Notes under the pieces: model-generated
What the model saw: only the letters and a program-made list of their open reading frames with translations
What the model was told of the DNA's origin: nothing
The model's database searches: none
Position numbers and translations under genes: made by a program
Source of the DNA: Streptomyces sp. MMG1533
GTDB lineage: Bacteria; Actinomycetota; Actinomycetes; Streptomycetales; Streptomycetaceae
Direction: 5' to 3'
Length of the DNA stretch: 64,000 nucleotides
NCBI RefSeq assembly: GCF_001279775.1
Contig: NZ_LGDG01000156.1
Span: 1-64,000, forward strand
Shown: positions 41,811-50,585 of the stretch, one piece after another
How positions within the stretch are numbered: the first letter of the stretch is position 1
Layout of the letters: each line of letters opens with the position of its first letter

Positions 41811-41983
41811 CTGACATCGTCAACTTAGACCTTCGAACCCCTTCGATGGTTACGTTCACATCACTGTGATCTGCGTCTCTTGCATATGTCCGTTAGGTAC
41901 GCAAGAGCCCGGATACGGCGAACGGGACCCAAGCGTAAGGATGATGCGCGAGCCTTGTGAAGAGCTTATGTGAGGCGGGCGCC

Positions 41984-42000
41984 GGACTCCAGAGGGGTCC
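41984..42000 (-). terminator. Hairpin directly behind copA
   Basis: GGACTCC (41984-41990) and GGGGTCC (41994-42000) pair with one mismatch around AGA. It sits two bases beyond the copA stop codon. Confidence 0.5.
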
Positions 42001-42001
42001 G

Positions 42002-44233
42002 TCATCGGAATGTCCGCAGCCGGAGGCTGTTGGTCACCACGAACACCGACGAGAAGGCCATCGCCGCCCCCGCGATCATCGGGTTCAGCAGCCCCGCGGC
42101 GGCCAGCGGCAGCGCGGCCACGTTGTAGCCGAAGGCCCACACGAGGTTGCCCTTGATCGTGGACAGGGTCCTGCGTGACAGCCGGATCGCGTCCGCGGCC
42201 ACCCGCAGGTCCCCGCGCACCAGTGTCAGGTCGCCCGCCTCGATCGCCGCGTCGGTCCCGGTGCCCATCGCCAGCCCGAGATCGGCGGTGGCCAGCGCGG
42301 CCGCGTCGTTGACGCCGTCGCCGACCATGGCGACGGTCCGCCCCTCGGTCTGCAGCCGCCGTACGACGTCGACCTTGTCCTCGGGCAGCACCTCGGCGAC
42401 GACATGCTCGGAGTCGATCCCGACGGCCCGCGCGACCGCCTCCGCGACCGCCCGGTTGTCCCCGGTGAGCAGCACCGGTGTGAGTCCCAGGGCCCGCAGT
42501 TCGCGCACGGCCTCGGCGCTGGTCTCCTTGACCGCGTCCGCGACGGCCAGCACGCCGCGTGCGGCTCCGTCCCAGCCGACCACGACAGCCGTACGGCCGT
42601 CCCGCTCCGCCTCGTCCTTGGCGCGGGCCAACTCCTGCGGCAGGTCGTCGAAGAGCCGCCCCACGGCGACCTCATGGCCCTCCACGCGCCCGCGTACACC
42701 CCGCCCGGGCACGTTCTCGAACCGCTCGACCTCCGGCAGCGGGCCGACCCGCTCCTCGGCGCCCGCGGCGACCGCCCGGGCGACGGGGTGCTCGGAGGCG
42801 TGCTCCAGGGCGCCCGCGAGCCGCAGTATCTGCTTCTCGTCGGCGTCCTGGGCGACGTACACCTTCTGGAGGGTCATGCGGCCGGTGGTGACCGTGCCGG
42901 TCTTGTCCAGGACGACGGTGTCGACGCGGCGCGTGGACTCCAGGACCTCGGGGCCCTTGATGAGGATGCCCAGCTGGGCGCCGCGTCCGGTGCCGACCAT
43001 CAGGGCGGTCGGTGTGGCCAGGCCCAGCGCGCACGGGCAGGCGATGATCAGTACGGCGACGGCCGCGGTGAACGCGGCGACGGTCTCCCCGGTCGCGCCG
43101 AGCCAGCCCGCGAACGTGGCGACCGCGAGGGCGATGACCACCGGCACGAAGATCCCGGAGACGCGGTCGGCGAGCCGCTGCACCTCGGCCTTGCCGTTCT
43201 GCGCGTCCTCCACCAGCTTCGCCATCCGCGCGAGCTGGGTGTCGGCGCCGACCCGGGTGGCCTCGACGACCAGGCGTCCGCCGGCGTTGACGGTGGCACC
43301 GGTGACCGTGTCGCCGACCGTGACGTCCACCGGGACGGACTCGCCGGTGAGCATGGAGGCGTCCACGGCGGAGACGCCCTCGACGACGGTGCCGTCGGTG
43401 GCGATCTTCTCTCCGGGCCGTACGACGAACCGGTCGCCGACCACCAGCCGCGCCGCCGGTATCCGCACCTCCCGGCTGTCCCGCACCACGGCCACGTCCT
43501 TGACGCCCAGCTCCATCAGCGCCCTCAGTGCCGCCCCGGCCCGGCGCTTGGCGCGGGCCTCCAGATAGCGGCCGAGCAGGATGAAGGCGGTGACTCCGGC
43601 GGCGACTTCGAGATAGATCGTCGAGGTGCCGTCCATGCGGGAGACGGTGAGCTCGAAGCGGTCGCGCATGCCCGGCATGCCCGCGTCGCCGAAGAACAGC
43701 GCCCACAGGGACCAGCCGAACGCGGCCAGTGTGCCGAGCGAGACCAGGGTGTCCATGGTGGCCGCGCCGTGCCTCACGTTCGTCCAGGCGGCCCGGTGGA
43801 AGGGCCATCCGCCCCAGACCACGACCGGTGCGGCGAGGGGGAGCGCCAGCCACTGCCAGTTGTCGAACTGCAGGGCCGGGACCATGGACAGCAGGACGAC
43901 GGGGACGGCGAGGGCGACGGAGCCGATGAGGCGCTGCCGGAGAGAGGCCGCCTCCGGGTCCTCCTCGGTGGGCGCCTCCTCGCGAGGCGGCTCCGGCTCC
44001 TCGGCCGTGTACCCGGTCTTCACCACGGTCGCGATCAGGTCGGCGACCTCGATCCCCGCGGGGTAGGTGACCTTCGCCTTCTCCGTCGCGTAGTTCACCG
44101 TGGCGGTCACGCCGTCCATGCGGTTGAGCTTCTTCTCGACGCGGGCCGCGCAGGAGGCGCAGGTCATCCCGCCGATGAGCAGCTCGACTTCCGAGGCGTG
44201 CGCTATCGGGGTCCGGGCGGTGGTGCTGGACAT
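42002..44233 (-). CDS. copA: Copper-exporting P1B-type ATPase
   Basis: 743 residues from the ATG at 44233. N-terminal heavy-metal domain ([15 protein letters not shown], CxxC), about eight membrane helices, phosphatase loop TGES, the CPC metal motif ([16 protein letters not shown]), phosphorylation site [14 protein letters not shown] (His-Pro of heavy-metal pumps), TGDNR and [10 protein letters not shown] hinge. It pumps Cu(I) out of the cytoplasm at the cost of ATP. copZ lies upstream on the same strand, and a CsoR-type operator lies before copZ. Confidence 0.96.
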   Translation of the reverse strand: MSSTTARTPIAHASEVELLIGGMTCASCAARVEKKLNRMDGVTATVNYATEKAKVTYPAGIEVADLIATVVKTGYTAEEPEPPREEAPTEEDPEAASLRQRLIGSVALAVPVVLLSMVPALQFDNWQWLALPLAAPVVVWGGWPFHRAAWTNVRHGAATMDTLVSLGTLAAFGWSLWALFFGDAGMPGMRDRFELTVSRMDGTSTIYLEVAAGVTAFILLGRYLEARAKRRAGAALRALMELGVKDVAVVRDSREVRIPAARLVVGDRFVVRPGEKIATDGTVVEGVSAVDASMLTGESVPVDVTVGDTVTGATVNAGGRLVVEATRVGADTQLARMAKLVEDAQNGKAEVQRLADRVSGIFVPVVIALAVATFAGWLGATGETVAAFTAAVAVLIIACPCALGLATPTALMVGTGRGAQLGILIKGPEVLESTRRVDTVVLDKTGTVTTGRMTLQKVYVAQDADEKQILRLAGALEHASEHPVARAVAAGAEERVGPLPEVERFENVPGRGVRGRVEGHEVAVGRLFDDLPQELARAKDEAERDGRTAVVVGWDGAARGVLAVADAVKETSAEAVRELRALGLTPVLLTGDNRAVAEAVARAVGIDSEHVVAEVLPEDKVDVVRRLQTEGRTVAMVGDGVNDAAALATADLGLAMGTGTDAAIEAGDLTLVRGDLRVAADAIRLSRRTLSTIKGNLVWAFGYNVAALPLAAAGLLNPMIAGAAMAFSSVFVVTNSLRLRTFR

Positions 44234-44313
44234 GTCCGTACTCCAGGGAGCGGACCGGACCGTACGGAACCGGTATCGGCCGGTCGGTACGGTCCGGGGC
44301 GGGAGATCAGTGC

Positions 44314-44553
44314 TCAGGCCGTGCCGACGAGCTCGAAGCCGGCCTCGTCGACGGCGGCGCGTACGGCCTCCTCGTCGAGCGGGGCCGCGGACACGACGGT
44401 GACCTCGCCGGTCGAGGCGACGGCCTTCACCGAGCTGACGCCGGGGATCTCGGAGATCTCGCCGGAGACGGAGCCCTCGCAGTGCCCGCAGCTCATGCCG
44501 CTCACCTTGTAGACGGCGGTGACGGAACCCGGGGTGTCGGTCTGAGCGGTCAT
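44314..44553 (-). CDS. copZ: Copper chaperone, heavy-metal-associated domain
   Basis: 79 residues with a single HMA domain: [18 protein letters not shown] contains CxxC (GMSCGHC), and the C-terminus DEAGFELVG closes the ferredoxin-like fold. It carries Cu(I) to CopA. It starts 51 bases behind a CsoR-type palindrome and lies 80 bases before the copA start, so the two form an operon. Confidence 0.95.
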   Translation of the reverse strand: MTAQTDTPGSVTAVYKVSGMSCGHCEGSVSGEISEIPGVSSVKAVASTGEVTVVSAAPLDEEAVRAAVDEAGFELVGTA

Positions 44554-44603
44554 CTCGTTCTCCTCGTCGGGACGGGTGGAACTCTACTCTCCACACCCAC
44601 ACT

Positions 44604-44620
44604 ATACCCCTAGGGGGTAT
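44604..44620. promoter_or_regulatory. CsoR-type copper operator
   Basis: ATACCCCTAGGGGGTAT is an inverted repeat of ATACCCC / GGGGTAT around a TAG centre, matching the operators bound by the copper-sensing repressor CsoR in actinobacteria. It overlaps the expected promoter of copZ-copA. csoR itself is not in the window. Confidence 0.85.
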
Positions 44621-44745
44621 TTATCCAAGAGAGGTCATGGCGTGCCGGTGCGTCCCGGAGGGTGGCCGAAAGGGGGTGAGTGCCCCGCGCGGGATTTCTG
44701 TCTCCGGCAGGTCCCGTCAGGGAAGCGGAGTCGTGGGGAGGCCGG

Positions 44746-45420
44746 TCAGGGGTTCGTGGTCATGGCGATGTCGGGCCGGCCGGGTCTTTCCCCGACGAGC
44801 GGGTCGAGATAGCGGACCAGGACGTTCTTCAGTTCCCGGACGTAGGCCTCGCGCTCGGCGCCCTCGTGGGCGAGGACCAGTTCCAGGCCGGCCTTGTACA
44901 GACCCAGGCACATGTGTGCGACACGGGTGAGGTCGGCCGGGGAGACGTCGGGCAGGAAGGCGGAGAGCAGGCCCTCGATGCGGGAGAGCAGGGTGGCGTG
45001 CAGCGCGTCGTGCGCCTCGGTGATCCGGCCGGGGATGTCGGGGCCGTGCATCAGCGCGAAGAACACCGGGTGCTCGCAGTTGAAGTCGATGAACCGCTCG
45101 ACGGCGGCACCGACGGCCTCCTCCAGCGGGGTCACGGGGTCGACCGGCGCGAGCGCCTCGCCGTAGGTCTCCCGCATCTCGTGCATGAGCCGGTCGCCCA
45201 GCTCGATCGCGATCGCTTCCTTGTTCGGGAAGAACTGGTAGAGCGTGCCCGGCGAGACGCCTGCCTCGCGGGCGATGGCGTTGGTGCTGGCGGCCGTGTA
45301 GCCGGTGGTGCAGAAGACGTTGGCGGCGGCCTCGAGGAGTTGGGCGATGCGGCGCTCGCCGCGGGCCTGGCGGCGGCGCGGCGGCTGCTCCTTCTCCTGC
45401 TGCTCCTGGCTGTCGGGCAC
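44746..45420 (-). CDS. TetR-family repressor of the MMPL transporter
   Basis: 224 residues from GTG at 45420 (GGGG box upstream). N-terminal TetR helix-turn-helix (RIAQLLEAAANVFCTTGYTAASTNAIAREAGVSPGTLYQFFPNKEAI in short blocks: LLEAAANVF, STNAIAREAG, SPGTLYQFFPNKEAI). The C-terminal helical ligand domain has LEEAVGAAVERFIDF and AHMCLGLYKAGLELVLAHEG. It diverges from an MMPL exporter, with two operators in the 124-base gap, so it almost certainly represses both. Ligand unknown. Confidence 0.93.
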   Translation of the reverse strand: MPDSQEQQEKEQPPRRRQARGERRIAQLLEAAANVFCTTGYTAASTNAIAREAGVSPGTLYQFFPNKEAIAIELGDRLMHEMRETYGEALAPVDPVTPLEEAVGAAVERFIDFNCEHPVFFALMHGPDIPGRITEAHDALHATLLSRIEGLLSAFLPDVSPADLTRVAHMCLGLYKAGLELVLAHEGAEREAYVRELKNVLVRYLDPLVGERPGRPDIAMTTNP

Positions 45421-45456
45421 GCGTTTTCCCCAACTCTCCGCACACGGTTGACAAAC

Positions 45457-45501
45457 GCGAGCGGTCGCTCGCATTCTGGTGGAACGCGAGCGATCTCTCG
45501 T
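45457..45501. promoter_or_regulatory. Two TetR operators between tetR and mmpL
   Basis: GCGAGCGGTCGCTCGC (45457-45472) is a perfect palindrome; GCGAGCGATCTCTCGT (45486-45501) is a near-copy. Both follow A-A-C and start 29 bases apart. They cover the region where both divergent promoters must lie. Confidence 0.85.
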
Positions 45502-45544
45502 GTTTGCCATTTTATGCGTTCCACGGTGAAGGGGACACCGCACG

Positions 45545-47740
45545 ATGACCGAAGTCAACGGCCCGCCCCGCGTCGGCGGCTGGACCCGATTCGTGACCGC
45601 CCGCCCTCGGTTGTCGCTGCTCGCGGCCCTGGTGCTCACCGTGCTCGCCGTCCTGGCCGGCAGCGGGGTCGCCGACCGTCTGGGTGCCGGCGGCTGGGAG
45701 GATCCACACGCCGAGTCGACGTATGCGACCAAGGCGCTGGAGCGCGAGTTCCTGGACTCCCAGCCCAACCTCCTGCTTCTGGTGGACTCGGGTGAATCCT
45801 CGGTCGACGACCGGGCCGTCGCCGCGGAGGCCGAGCGCCTCGCCGGGCAACTGGCCGGAGAGCGAGGCGTCGTGGGCGTCAGTTCCTACTGGCGGACCGG
45901 GGCCGCCACCCTGCGCGCGAAGGACGGCCACGAGGCGCTGATCGCCGCCCGGATCACGGGCGACGAGAAGGAGATGGGTGAGACCCTGGACCGCATCGCC
46001 CCCTCGTACCGAGGCGCGCACGGCCCGGTGGACGTGACGGTCGGCGGCCCGGTCGCCGTGCGGCACGAGATGCAGACGATCATCCAGGAAGACCTGACCC
46101 GCGCGGAGATGATCGCCCTGCCGGTGACGCTGGTGCTGCTGGTGATGGTCTTCGGCAGTGCGGTCGCCGCCCTGCTGCCGCTCGGCATCGGCATCGTCGC
46201 GATCCTCGGCACGAACGCGGTGCTGCGCGGCCTCACCGAGGTCACCGAGGTCTCCGTCTTCGCACTGAACCTCACCACGGCCCTGGGCCTCGGCCTCGCC
46301 ATCGACTACGCCCTCTTCATCGTCCGCCGCTTCCGCGAGGAACTGTCCACCGGCGCCGAGCCGTCGACGGCGGTGGGCACGACCCTGCGCACGGCCGGCC
46401 GCACCGTGCTCTTCTCCGCGCTCACGGTCGCGGTCTCCCTGGCGGCGATGCTGCTCTTCCCGCAGTACTTCCTGCGCTCCTTCGCATACGCCGGCATAGC
46501 GGTCGTCCTGCTGGCCGCGGCGGCCGCGCTGATCCTGCTCCCGGCGGCGTTGGTGCTGCTGGGCCATCGGGTCAACTCGCTGGACCTGCGGCGCCTGTTC
46601 CGGCGCAGCCCGAAGCCCTCGCAAGGCACCGCCTGGGCGCGCACCGCGACCCTCGTCATGCGCCGTGCCCCCTTCTTCGCCCTGGCCACCACGGCCGTGC
46701 TCGTCCTCCTCGGACTGCCCTTCCTGGGCGTGAAGTTCGGCACTGCCGACGACCGCCAGCTGCCCTCCACCGCCGAGTCCCACGTCGTGCAGCAACACAT
46801 CAGGGACGGCTTCCCAGGCAGCCCCGGCGGCGGCCTCGAAGTGCTCGCCGAGGGGTCGGCGACCCAGGCCCAGTACGCCGCGTACAAGGAGCGGATCGCG
46901 GACCTGTCCGAGGTGCAGCGGGTCGACGGCCCGCTGGTCAAGGGTGACTCGGCGTACTTCACGGTGCTGCCGAAGGGCGAGGCGGTCGACGACCCGGCTC
47001 AGCGTCTGGTGGGTGAACTGCGTGCCATGGACGCCCCCTTCGACACCAAGGTGACCGGCACGGCCGCCGTCCTGGTCGACTCCAAGGGCGCGATAGCCGA
47101 GCAGCTGCCCCTGGCGGGCGTCTTCATCGTGATCGTCACCCTGCTCCTGGTGTTCTTGCTGACAGGCAGCGTGCTGATACCGATCCAGGCGGTCGTGCTC
47201 AACGCGCTCAGTCTGACGGCGATGTTCGGCGCGGTGGTCTGGGTCTTCCAGGACGGCCATCTGTCCGGCCTGCTCGGCTTCACCAGCCCCGGCTCCATAG
47301 AGACGACCCTTCCGGTGCTGATGTTCTGCGTGGCCTTCGGGCTGTCGATGGACTACGGAGTCTTCCTGCTCTCCCGCATCAAGGAGGAGTACGACGAGAC
47401 GGGCGACCACGACCAGGCGGTCCGGCACGGGCTGCAGCGCACGGGCGGGCTGATCACGGCGGCCGCGGTCATCCTCGCCGTGGTGATGGTCGCGATCGGT
47501 ACCTCCAGGGTGACCAACACCAAGATGCTCGGCCTGGGTATCGCCCTGGCGGTCCTGATGGACGCGATGATCGTCCGCAGCCTTCTGGTCCCGGCGGTCA
47601 TGCGCCTCACAGGCAGGGCGACCTGGTGGGCCCCGGGGCCGCTCAGGCGATTCCACGAGCGGTTCGGGCTGAGCGAGGGCGGCGGCGGATCCGAGCCGGC
47701 CGTGGAGCAGGACCGGGACAGGGTGGCGGCGCACGGCTAG
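45545..47740 (+). CDS. MMPL-family RND transporter
   Basis: 731 residues; ATG with AGGGGACAC upstream. Layout: one membrane helix (LSLLAALVLTVLAVLAG), a periplasmic-type loop domain, a first bundle of five or six helices (MIALPVTLVLLVMVFG, LGLGLAIDYALFIVRRFREE with the proton-relay Asp-Tyr), a second loop domain and a second bundle (VAFGLSMDYGVFLLSRIKEEY). MMPL proteins use the proton gradient to export lipids, siderophores or drugs. The divergent TetR gene probably controls it. Substrate unknown. Confidence 0.94.
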   Translation: MTEVNGPPRVGGWTRFVTARPRLSLLAALVLTVLAVLAGSGVADRLGAGGWEDPHAESTYATKALEREFLDSQPNLLLLVDSGESSVDDRAVAAEAERLAGQLAGERGVVGVSSYWRTGAATLRAKDGHEALIAARITGDEKEMGETLDRIAPSYRGAHGPVDVTVGGPVAVRHEMQTIIQEDLTRAEMIALPVTLVLLVMVFGSAVAALLPLGIGIVAILGTNAVLRGLTEVTEVSVFALNLTTALGLGLAIDYALFIVRRFREELSTGAEPSTAVGTTLRTAGRTVLFSALTVAVSLAAMLLFPQYFLRSFAYAGIAVVLLAAAAALILLPAALVLLGHRVNSLDLRRLFRRSPKPSQGTAWARTATLVMRRAPFFALATTAVLVLLGLPFLGVKFGTADDRQLPSTAESHVVQQHIRDGFPGSPGGGLEVLAEGSATQAQYAAYKERIADLSEVQRVDGPLVKGDSAYFTVLPKGEAVDDPAQRLVGELRAMDAPFDTKVTGTAAVLVDSKGAIAEQLPLAGVFIVIVTLLLVFLLTGSVLIPIQAVVLNALSLTAMFGAVVWVFQDGHLSGLLGFTSPGSIETTLPVLMFCVAFGLSMDYGVFLLSRIKEEYDETGDHDQAVRHGLQRTGGLITAAAVILAVVMVAIGTSRVTNTKMLGLGIALAVLMDAMIVRSLLVPAVMRLTGRATWWAPGPLRRFHERFGLSEGGGGSEPAVEQDRDRVAAHG

Positions 47741-47785
47741 CGTTCCGCCGTCAGAGGTGATCGGCGGAAAGGCGAGGCGGACGCG

Positions 47786-48829
47786 ATGCGGGCTGTGGTG
47801 TTCGAGGAGTACGGGGAGCCGGCTCAGGTGCGGGAGGTGGCCGACCCGGAGCCCGCGGAGCACGGGGTCGTGGTGCGGGTCGAGGCCACGGGCCTGTGCC
47901 GCAGCGACTGGCACGGCTGGCAGGGCCACGACCCGGACATCACACTGCCGCACGTGCCGGGGCATGAACTCGCCGGTGTCGTCGAGGCGGTGGGCACCCG
48001 GGTCACCGCCTGGCGCCCCGGTGATCGCGTGACCGTCCCCTTCGTATGCGCCTGCGGCACCTGCCCGTCCTGCGCGGCGGGCGACCAGCAGGTGTGCGAG
48101 CGGCAGACGCAGCCGGGCTTCACACACTGGGGCTCCTTCGCCCAGTACGTGGCGCTGGACCACGCCGACGTGAACCTCGTCGCCGTACCGCAGGAGATGT
48201 CCTTCGCGACGGCCGCCTCTCTCGGCTGCCGGTTCGCCACGGCGTTCCGGGCGGTGGTGCAGCAGGGCCGGGTGGCGGCGGGGGAGTGGGTCGCCGTGCA
48301 CGGCTGCGGAGGCGTCGGCCTGTCCGCTGTGATGATCGCGGCGGCGTCGGGGGCGCGGGTCGTGGCGGTCGACGTGTCGCCCCAAGCCCTGGACCTGGCA
48401 CGGAAGTTCGGCGCGGCGGAGTGCGTGGACGCGTCCCGCACCGAGGACACGGCGGCGGTGGTCCGCGAACTCACCGGCGGCGGCGCCCACCTCTCCCTCG
48501 ACGCCCTAGGCTCGCCCGCCACCTGCGCGGCCTCCGTGAACGGCCTGCGCCGCCGAGGCCGTCACGTCCAGGTCGGCCTGCTGCCCTCAGCGACCGGCAC
48601 GACACCGGTGCCGATGGCTCGCGCGATCGGCCTGGAACTGGAACTCCTCGGCAGTCACGGCATGGCCGCGCACACCTACCCGCCCATGCTGGAACTGGTC
48701 CGGGCGGGAGTGCTGAGGCCCGACCTGCTGGTCACGTCCACGATCACGCTGGACGCGGTGCCGGCGGCACTGGCCGCGATGGGCACGGCGCCGGGATCGG
48801 GGGTGACCGTCATCGAGCCGTGGAGCTGA
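47786..48829 (+). CDS. Zinc-dependent alcohol dehydrogenase (MDR family)
   Basis: 347 residues. N-terminal GroES-like domain: [14 protein letters not shown] (catalytic zinc Cys and Asp/His positions), [15 protein letters not shown] (GHE), and the structural zinc loop [18 protein letters not shown] with four cysteines. Rossmann domain: [28 protein letters not shown] (glycine motif GCGGVG followed by an acidic Asp that favours NAD). It oxidises an alcohol or reduces an aldehyde. It lies 45 bases behind the MMPL gene; a functional link is not evident. Confidence 0.92.
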   Translation: MRAVVFEEYGEPAQVREVADPEPAEHGVVVRVEATGLCRSDWHGWQGHDPDITLPHVPGHELAGVVEAVGTRVTAWRPGDRVTVPFVCACGTCPSCAAGDQQVCERQTQPGFTHWGSFAQYVALDHADVNLVAVPQEMSFATAASLGCRFATAFRAVVQQGRVAAGEWVAVHGCGGVGLSAVMIAAASGARVVAVDVSPQALDLARKFGAAECVDASRTEDTAAVVRELTGGGAHLSLDALGSPATCAASVNGLRRRGRHVQVGLLPSATGTTPVPMARAIGLELELLGSHGMAAHTYPPMLELVRAGVLRPDLLVTSTITLDAVPAALAAMGTAPGSGVTVIEPWS

Positions 48830-48852
48830 CGGCCTCGGGGTGCCCGCGGTGG

Positions 48853-49053
48853 TCAGAGGTCTCTTCTGCCCCGGTTCCCCGGGCGGGAGGCCACCCATGC
48901 CCGGACCGTGTCCGCGTACCAGAAGGGCTTGCCGCCCTCGACGTGGTCGGGCGCCGGCAGCAACCCGTGCTTGCGGTACGACCGCACGGTGTCCGGCTGC
49001 ACCTTGATGTGCGCCGCGATCTCCTTGTAGGACCAGAGCCTTCGGTCGGTCAT
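48853..49053 (-). CDS. Small helix-turn-helix DNA-binding protein (MerR/excisionase-like)
   Basis: 66 residues from ATG at 49053, with GGGAGG eight bases upstream. Seen: LWSYKEIAAHIKVQPDTVRSYRKHGLLPAPDHVEGGKPFWYADTVRAWVASRPG in short blocks (YKEIAAHIKV, PDTVRSYRKHGLLP, KPFWYADTVRAWVASRPG), a winged-helix domain as in BldC, AlpA or Xis-like proteins. It consists of the DNA-binding domain only. Regularly spaced GTGAC repeats lie 140-210 bases upstream, which may be its own binding sites. Likely a regulator or nucleoid-type protein. Confidence 0.85.
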   Translation of the reverse strand: MTDRRLWSYKEIAAHIKVQPDTVRSYRKHGLLPAPDHVEGGKPFWYADTVRAWVASRPGNRGRRDL

Positions 49054-49192
49054 GAGGTGCACCTCCCTGCGCGTACCGCGGGGGCGGCCGGGGGCGGCCG
49101 TCCGGGGGAGCCGGGCACTGCGCTGGCGATCACAAAGCCTGTGCTCCGTGAACGACCTCGGGTGAAAGCTGGACAGGGCCTGTGTGCCGGGT

Positions 49193-49257
49193 GTGACGCA
49201 AGCCCCACGGACACGCGACATGTGTGACACGAATGGGATCTTTGTGACAGAGGTGAC
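49193..49257. promoter_or_regulatory. Four phased GTGAC repeats upstream of the HTH gene
   Basis: GTGAC starts at 49193, 49224, 49244 and 49253, the outer two within GTGACGCAA. Offsets of 31, 51 and 60 bases are close to whole helical turns (~10.4 bases), so the sites could lie on one face. Confidence 0.4.
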
Positions 49258-49399
49258 GCAAAGGCATACGCGGGCTCATGGGCGGGGCGCGTTGACTTGG
49301 GGGAGCCGGAGGTCCCACGCCGGAGTCCGCGCGGGCAACTGCAGGTGCCCGTCAGTCACGGACAGCGGGCTAGTGGTGCTACGGCCCGGAGGTGCCGCC

Positions 49400-49445
49400 C
49401 GGGGCGCGGGGAACTACTCGACAAGCCCCCCGTAACCCGCACCCG
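49400..49445. repeat. Interspersed GGGGCGCGGGGAACT...CCCCC repeat, copy A
   Basis: GGGGCGCGGGGAACT, then variable ACTCGACAA, then GCCCCCCGTAACCCGCACCCG; copy B at 56715-56760 shares both ends. GGGGC and GCCCC can pair. This is a common intergenic family in Streptomyces. Confidence 0.75.
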
Positions 49446-49490
49446 TAACCCGAACCTGAACCCGAACCCGCACCCGAACCCGAACCCGCA
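49435..49490. repeat. Degenerate hexamer array (CCCGAA / CCCGCA)
   Basis: About nine units of ACCCG followed by CA, TA or AA, in a row. It looks like simple-sequence expansion inside the interspersed repeat tail. Confidence 0.75.
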
Positions 49491-49543
49491 AAATCACAGC
49501 ACTTGGCACCCCCGTAGGCGCCCGAGCCCCACCCCCCGGAGGG

Positions 49544-50461
49544 CTACGCCCCGCACGACCTCAAGAACGCCCGCGTCCGCTGTGCGATCGGCAGCGGCGT
49601 GTCCGGCTCGCACGGGTACATGTCCTGCTCGACGATCGCGAACAGGTCGACGTCCAGCTTCTGGGCGGCCTCCAGGACGGGCCCCAGCGCGGGCACCCCG
49701 GCAGGCGGCTCGCACATCACGCCGCGCGCGACCGCCGGCCCGAACGGCACCTCGTTCGCCCGCACGTCCGCCAGGATCTCCGCGTCCACCTGCTTGAGGT
49801 GCAGGTACCCGATCCGCTCGCCGTAGGTCTCGATCAGCTTGACACTGTCGCCGCCGCAGTACGCGTAGTGCCCGGTGTCCAGGCACAGCGACACCAGCGA
49901 GGAGTCGGTGCCGTCCAGGAAGCGGACGACGTTCTCCTCGCTGTCGATGTGGGTGTCGGCGTGCGGGTGGACGACGATCTGCAGGCCGTACCGCTCCCGC
50001 ACCTCCTTGCCGAGGCGCTCGGTCAGGGAGGTGAGATTGCGCCACTGCTCGGGCGTGAGCGTGTCCGGCTCCAGCACCTCACCGGTCTTGTCGTCCCGCC
50101 AGAAGGACGGGATGACCACCAGGTGGGACGCCCCCATCGCCTGCGCGAGGACTGCGTTGTCGGCGACGTGGGCCCATGTCTTCTCCCACACGGCCTCGCC
50201 GTGGTGCAGGCCGGTGAAGACCGTGCCGGCCGACACCTTCAGGCCACGCCTGGCGGTCTCCTCGGTGAGGACGGCCGGGTCGGTCGGCAGATATCCGTAC
50301 GGGCCCAGCTCGATCCACTCGTAGCCGGACTGCGCGACCTCGTCGAGGAAGCGCTGCCAGGGCACCTGCCGGGGATCGTCCGGGAACCAGACGCCCCAGG
50401 AGTCGGGGGCCGATCCGATCCGGATACGGGACAGTGAGGTCTGAGGTGACAACGACGTCAT
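49544..50461 (-). CDS. iolE: Inosose dehydratase-like TIM barrel
   Basis: 305 residues from ATG at 50461. Typical actinobacterial IolE start: RIGSAPDSWGVWFPDDPRQVPW, LDEVAQSGYEWIELGPYGYLPTD (first Glu of the metal site), then VVIPSFWRDDK, QIVVHPHADTHIDSEENV (His and Glu), SLCLDTGHYAYCGG (Asp-His) and IGYLHLKQVDAEI (His). IolE converts scyllo-inosose to the diketo intermediate cleaved by IolD. It diverges from iolC over a shared regulatory region. IolI (inosose isomerase) is the main alternative. Confidence 0.85.
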   Translation of the reverse strand: MTSLSPQTSLSRIRIGSAPDSWGVWFPDDPRQVPWQRFLDEVAQSGYEWIELGPYGYLPTDPAVLTEETARRGLKVSAGTVFTGLHHGEAVWEKTWAHVADNAVLAQAMGASHLVVIPSFWRDDKTGEVLEPDTLTPEQWRNLTSLTERLGKEVRERYGLQIVVHPHADTHIDSEENVVRFLDGTDSSLVSLCLDTGHYAYCGGDSVKLIETYGERIGYLHLKQVDAEILADVRANEVPFGPAVARGVMCEPPAGVPALGPVLEAAQKLDVDLFAIVEQDMYPCEPDTPLPIAQRTRAFLRSCGA

Positions 50462-50489
50462 GGCCGCCAGAGTGCGGATCCCGAGCGGG

Positions 50490-50555
50490 GGTGTCAAGCC
50501 CTGGTCCGAATGTCTGGACAAAACATTGACAGGGCTCGCCATACGGGGCTAGAAA
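50490..50555. promoter_or_regulatory. Shared operator and promoter of the iol genes
   Basis: TTGACA at 50526-50531 and TAGAAA at 50550-50555, 18 bases apart, form a good sigma-70-type promoter for iolC, whose ATG is 30 bases further. TGTCTGGACA (50511-50520, a TGTC/GACA palindrome) lies just upstream, nested in larger inverted pieces (AATGT/ACATT and GTCAA/TTGAC). This is where a GntR- or LacI-type iol regulator would bind. Confidence 0.65.
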
Positions 50556-50585
50556 GCCGTGGAGAGCCGACACGAAGGGAAGTCG

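Larger units (their letters stand above)
41567..42001. other. Unusually long convergent intergenic region with structured segments
   Basis: 435 further bases between citA and copA, both pointing inwards. It is lower in G+C than surrounding genes and has several hairpins: the candidate RNA (41745-41810), the palindrome ATCACTGTGAT (41860-41870), CTCTTGC/GCAAGAG (41877-41883 and 41901-41907) and the copA terminator at its end. No open frame here has a convincing start or codon bias. Confidence 0.55.
49054..49543. other. 490-base intergenic region with short repeats
   Basis: No gene is supported. Toward the HTH gene lie four GTGAC half-sites (49193, 49224, 49244, 49253). In the middle is a GGGGCGCGGGGAACT repeat with a CCCCC tail (49400-49445) like one at 56715. 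At the far end is a CCCGAA/CCCGCA hexamer array (49435-49490). Confidence 0.6.

Noticed and set aside
41576..41869. 97-codon open frame between citA and copA
   Set aside because: It has no ribosome-binding site or codon bias, and it crosses the C-rich hairpins; the frame on the other strand is equally long, as expected by chance in high-G+C DNA.
49435..49490. Telomere-like or origin-like CCCGAA array
   Set aside because: Short and degenerate, without the palindromes of Streptomyces telomeres or DnaA boxes; simple-sequence expansion is sufficient.
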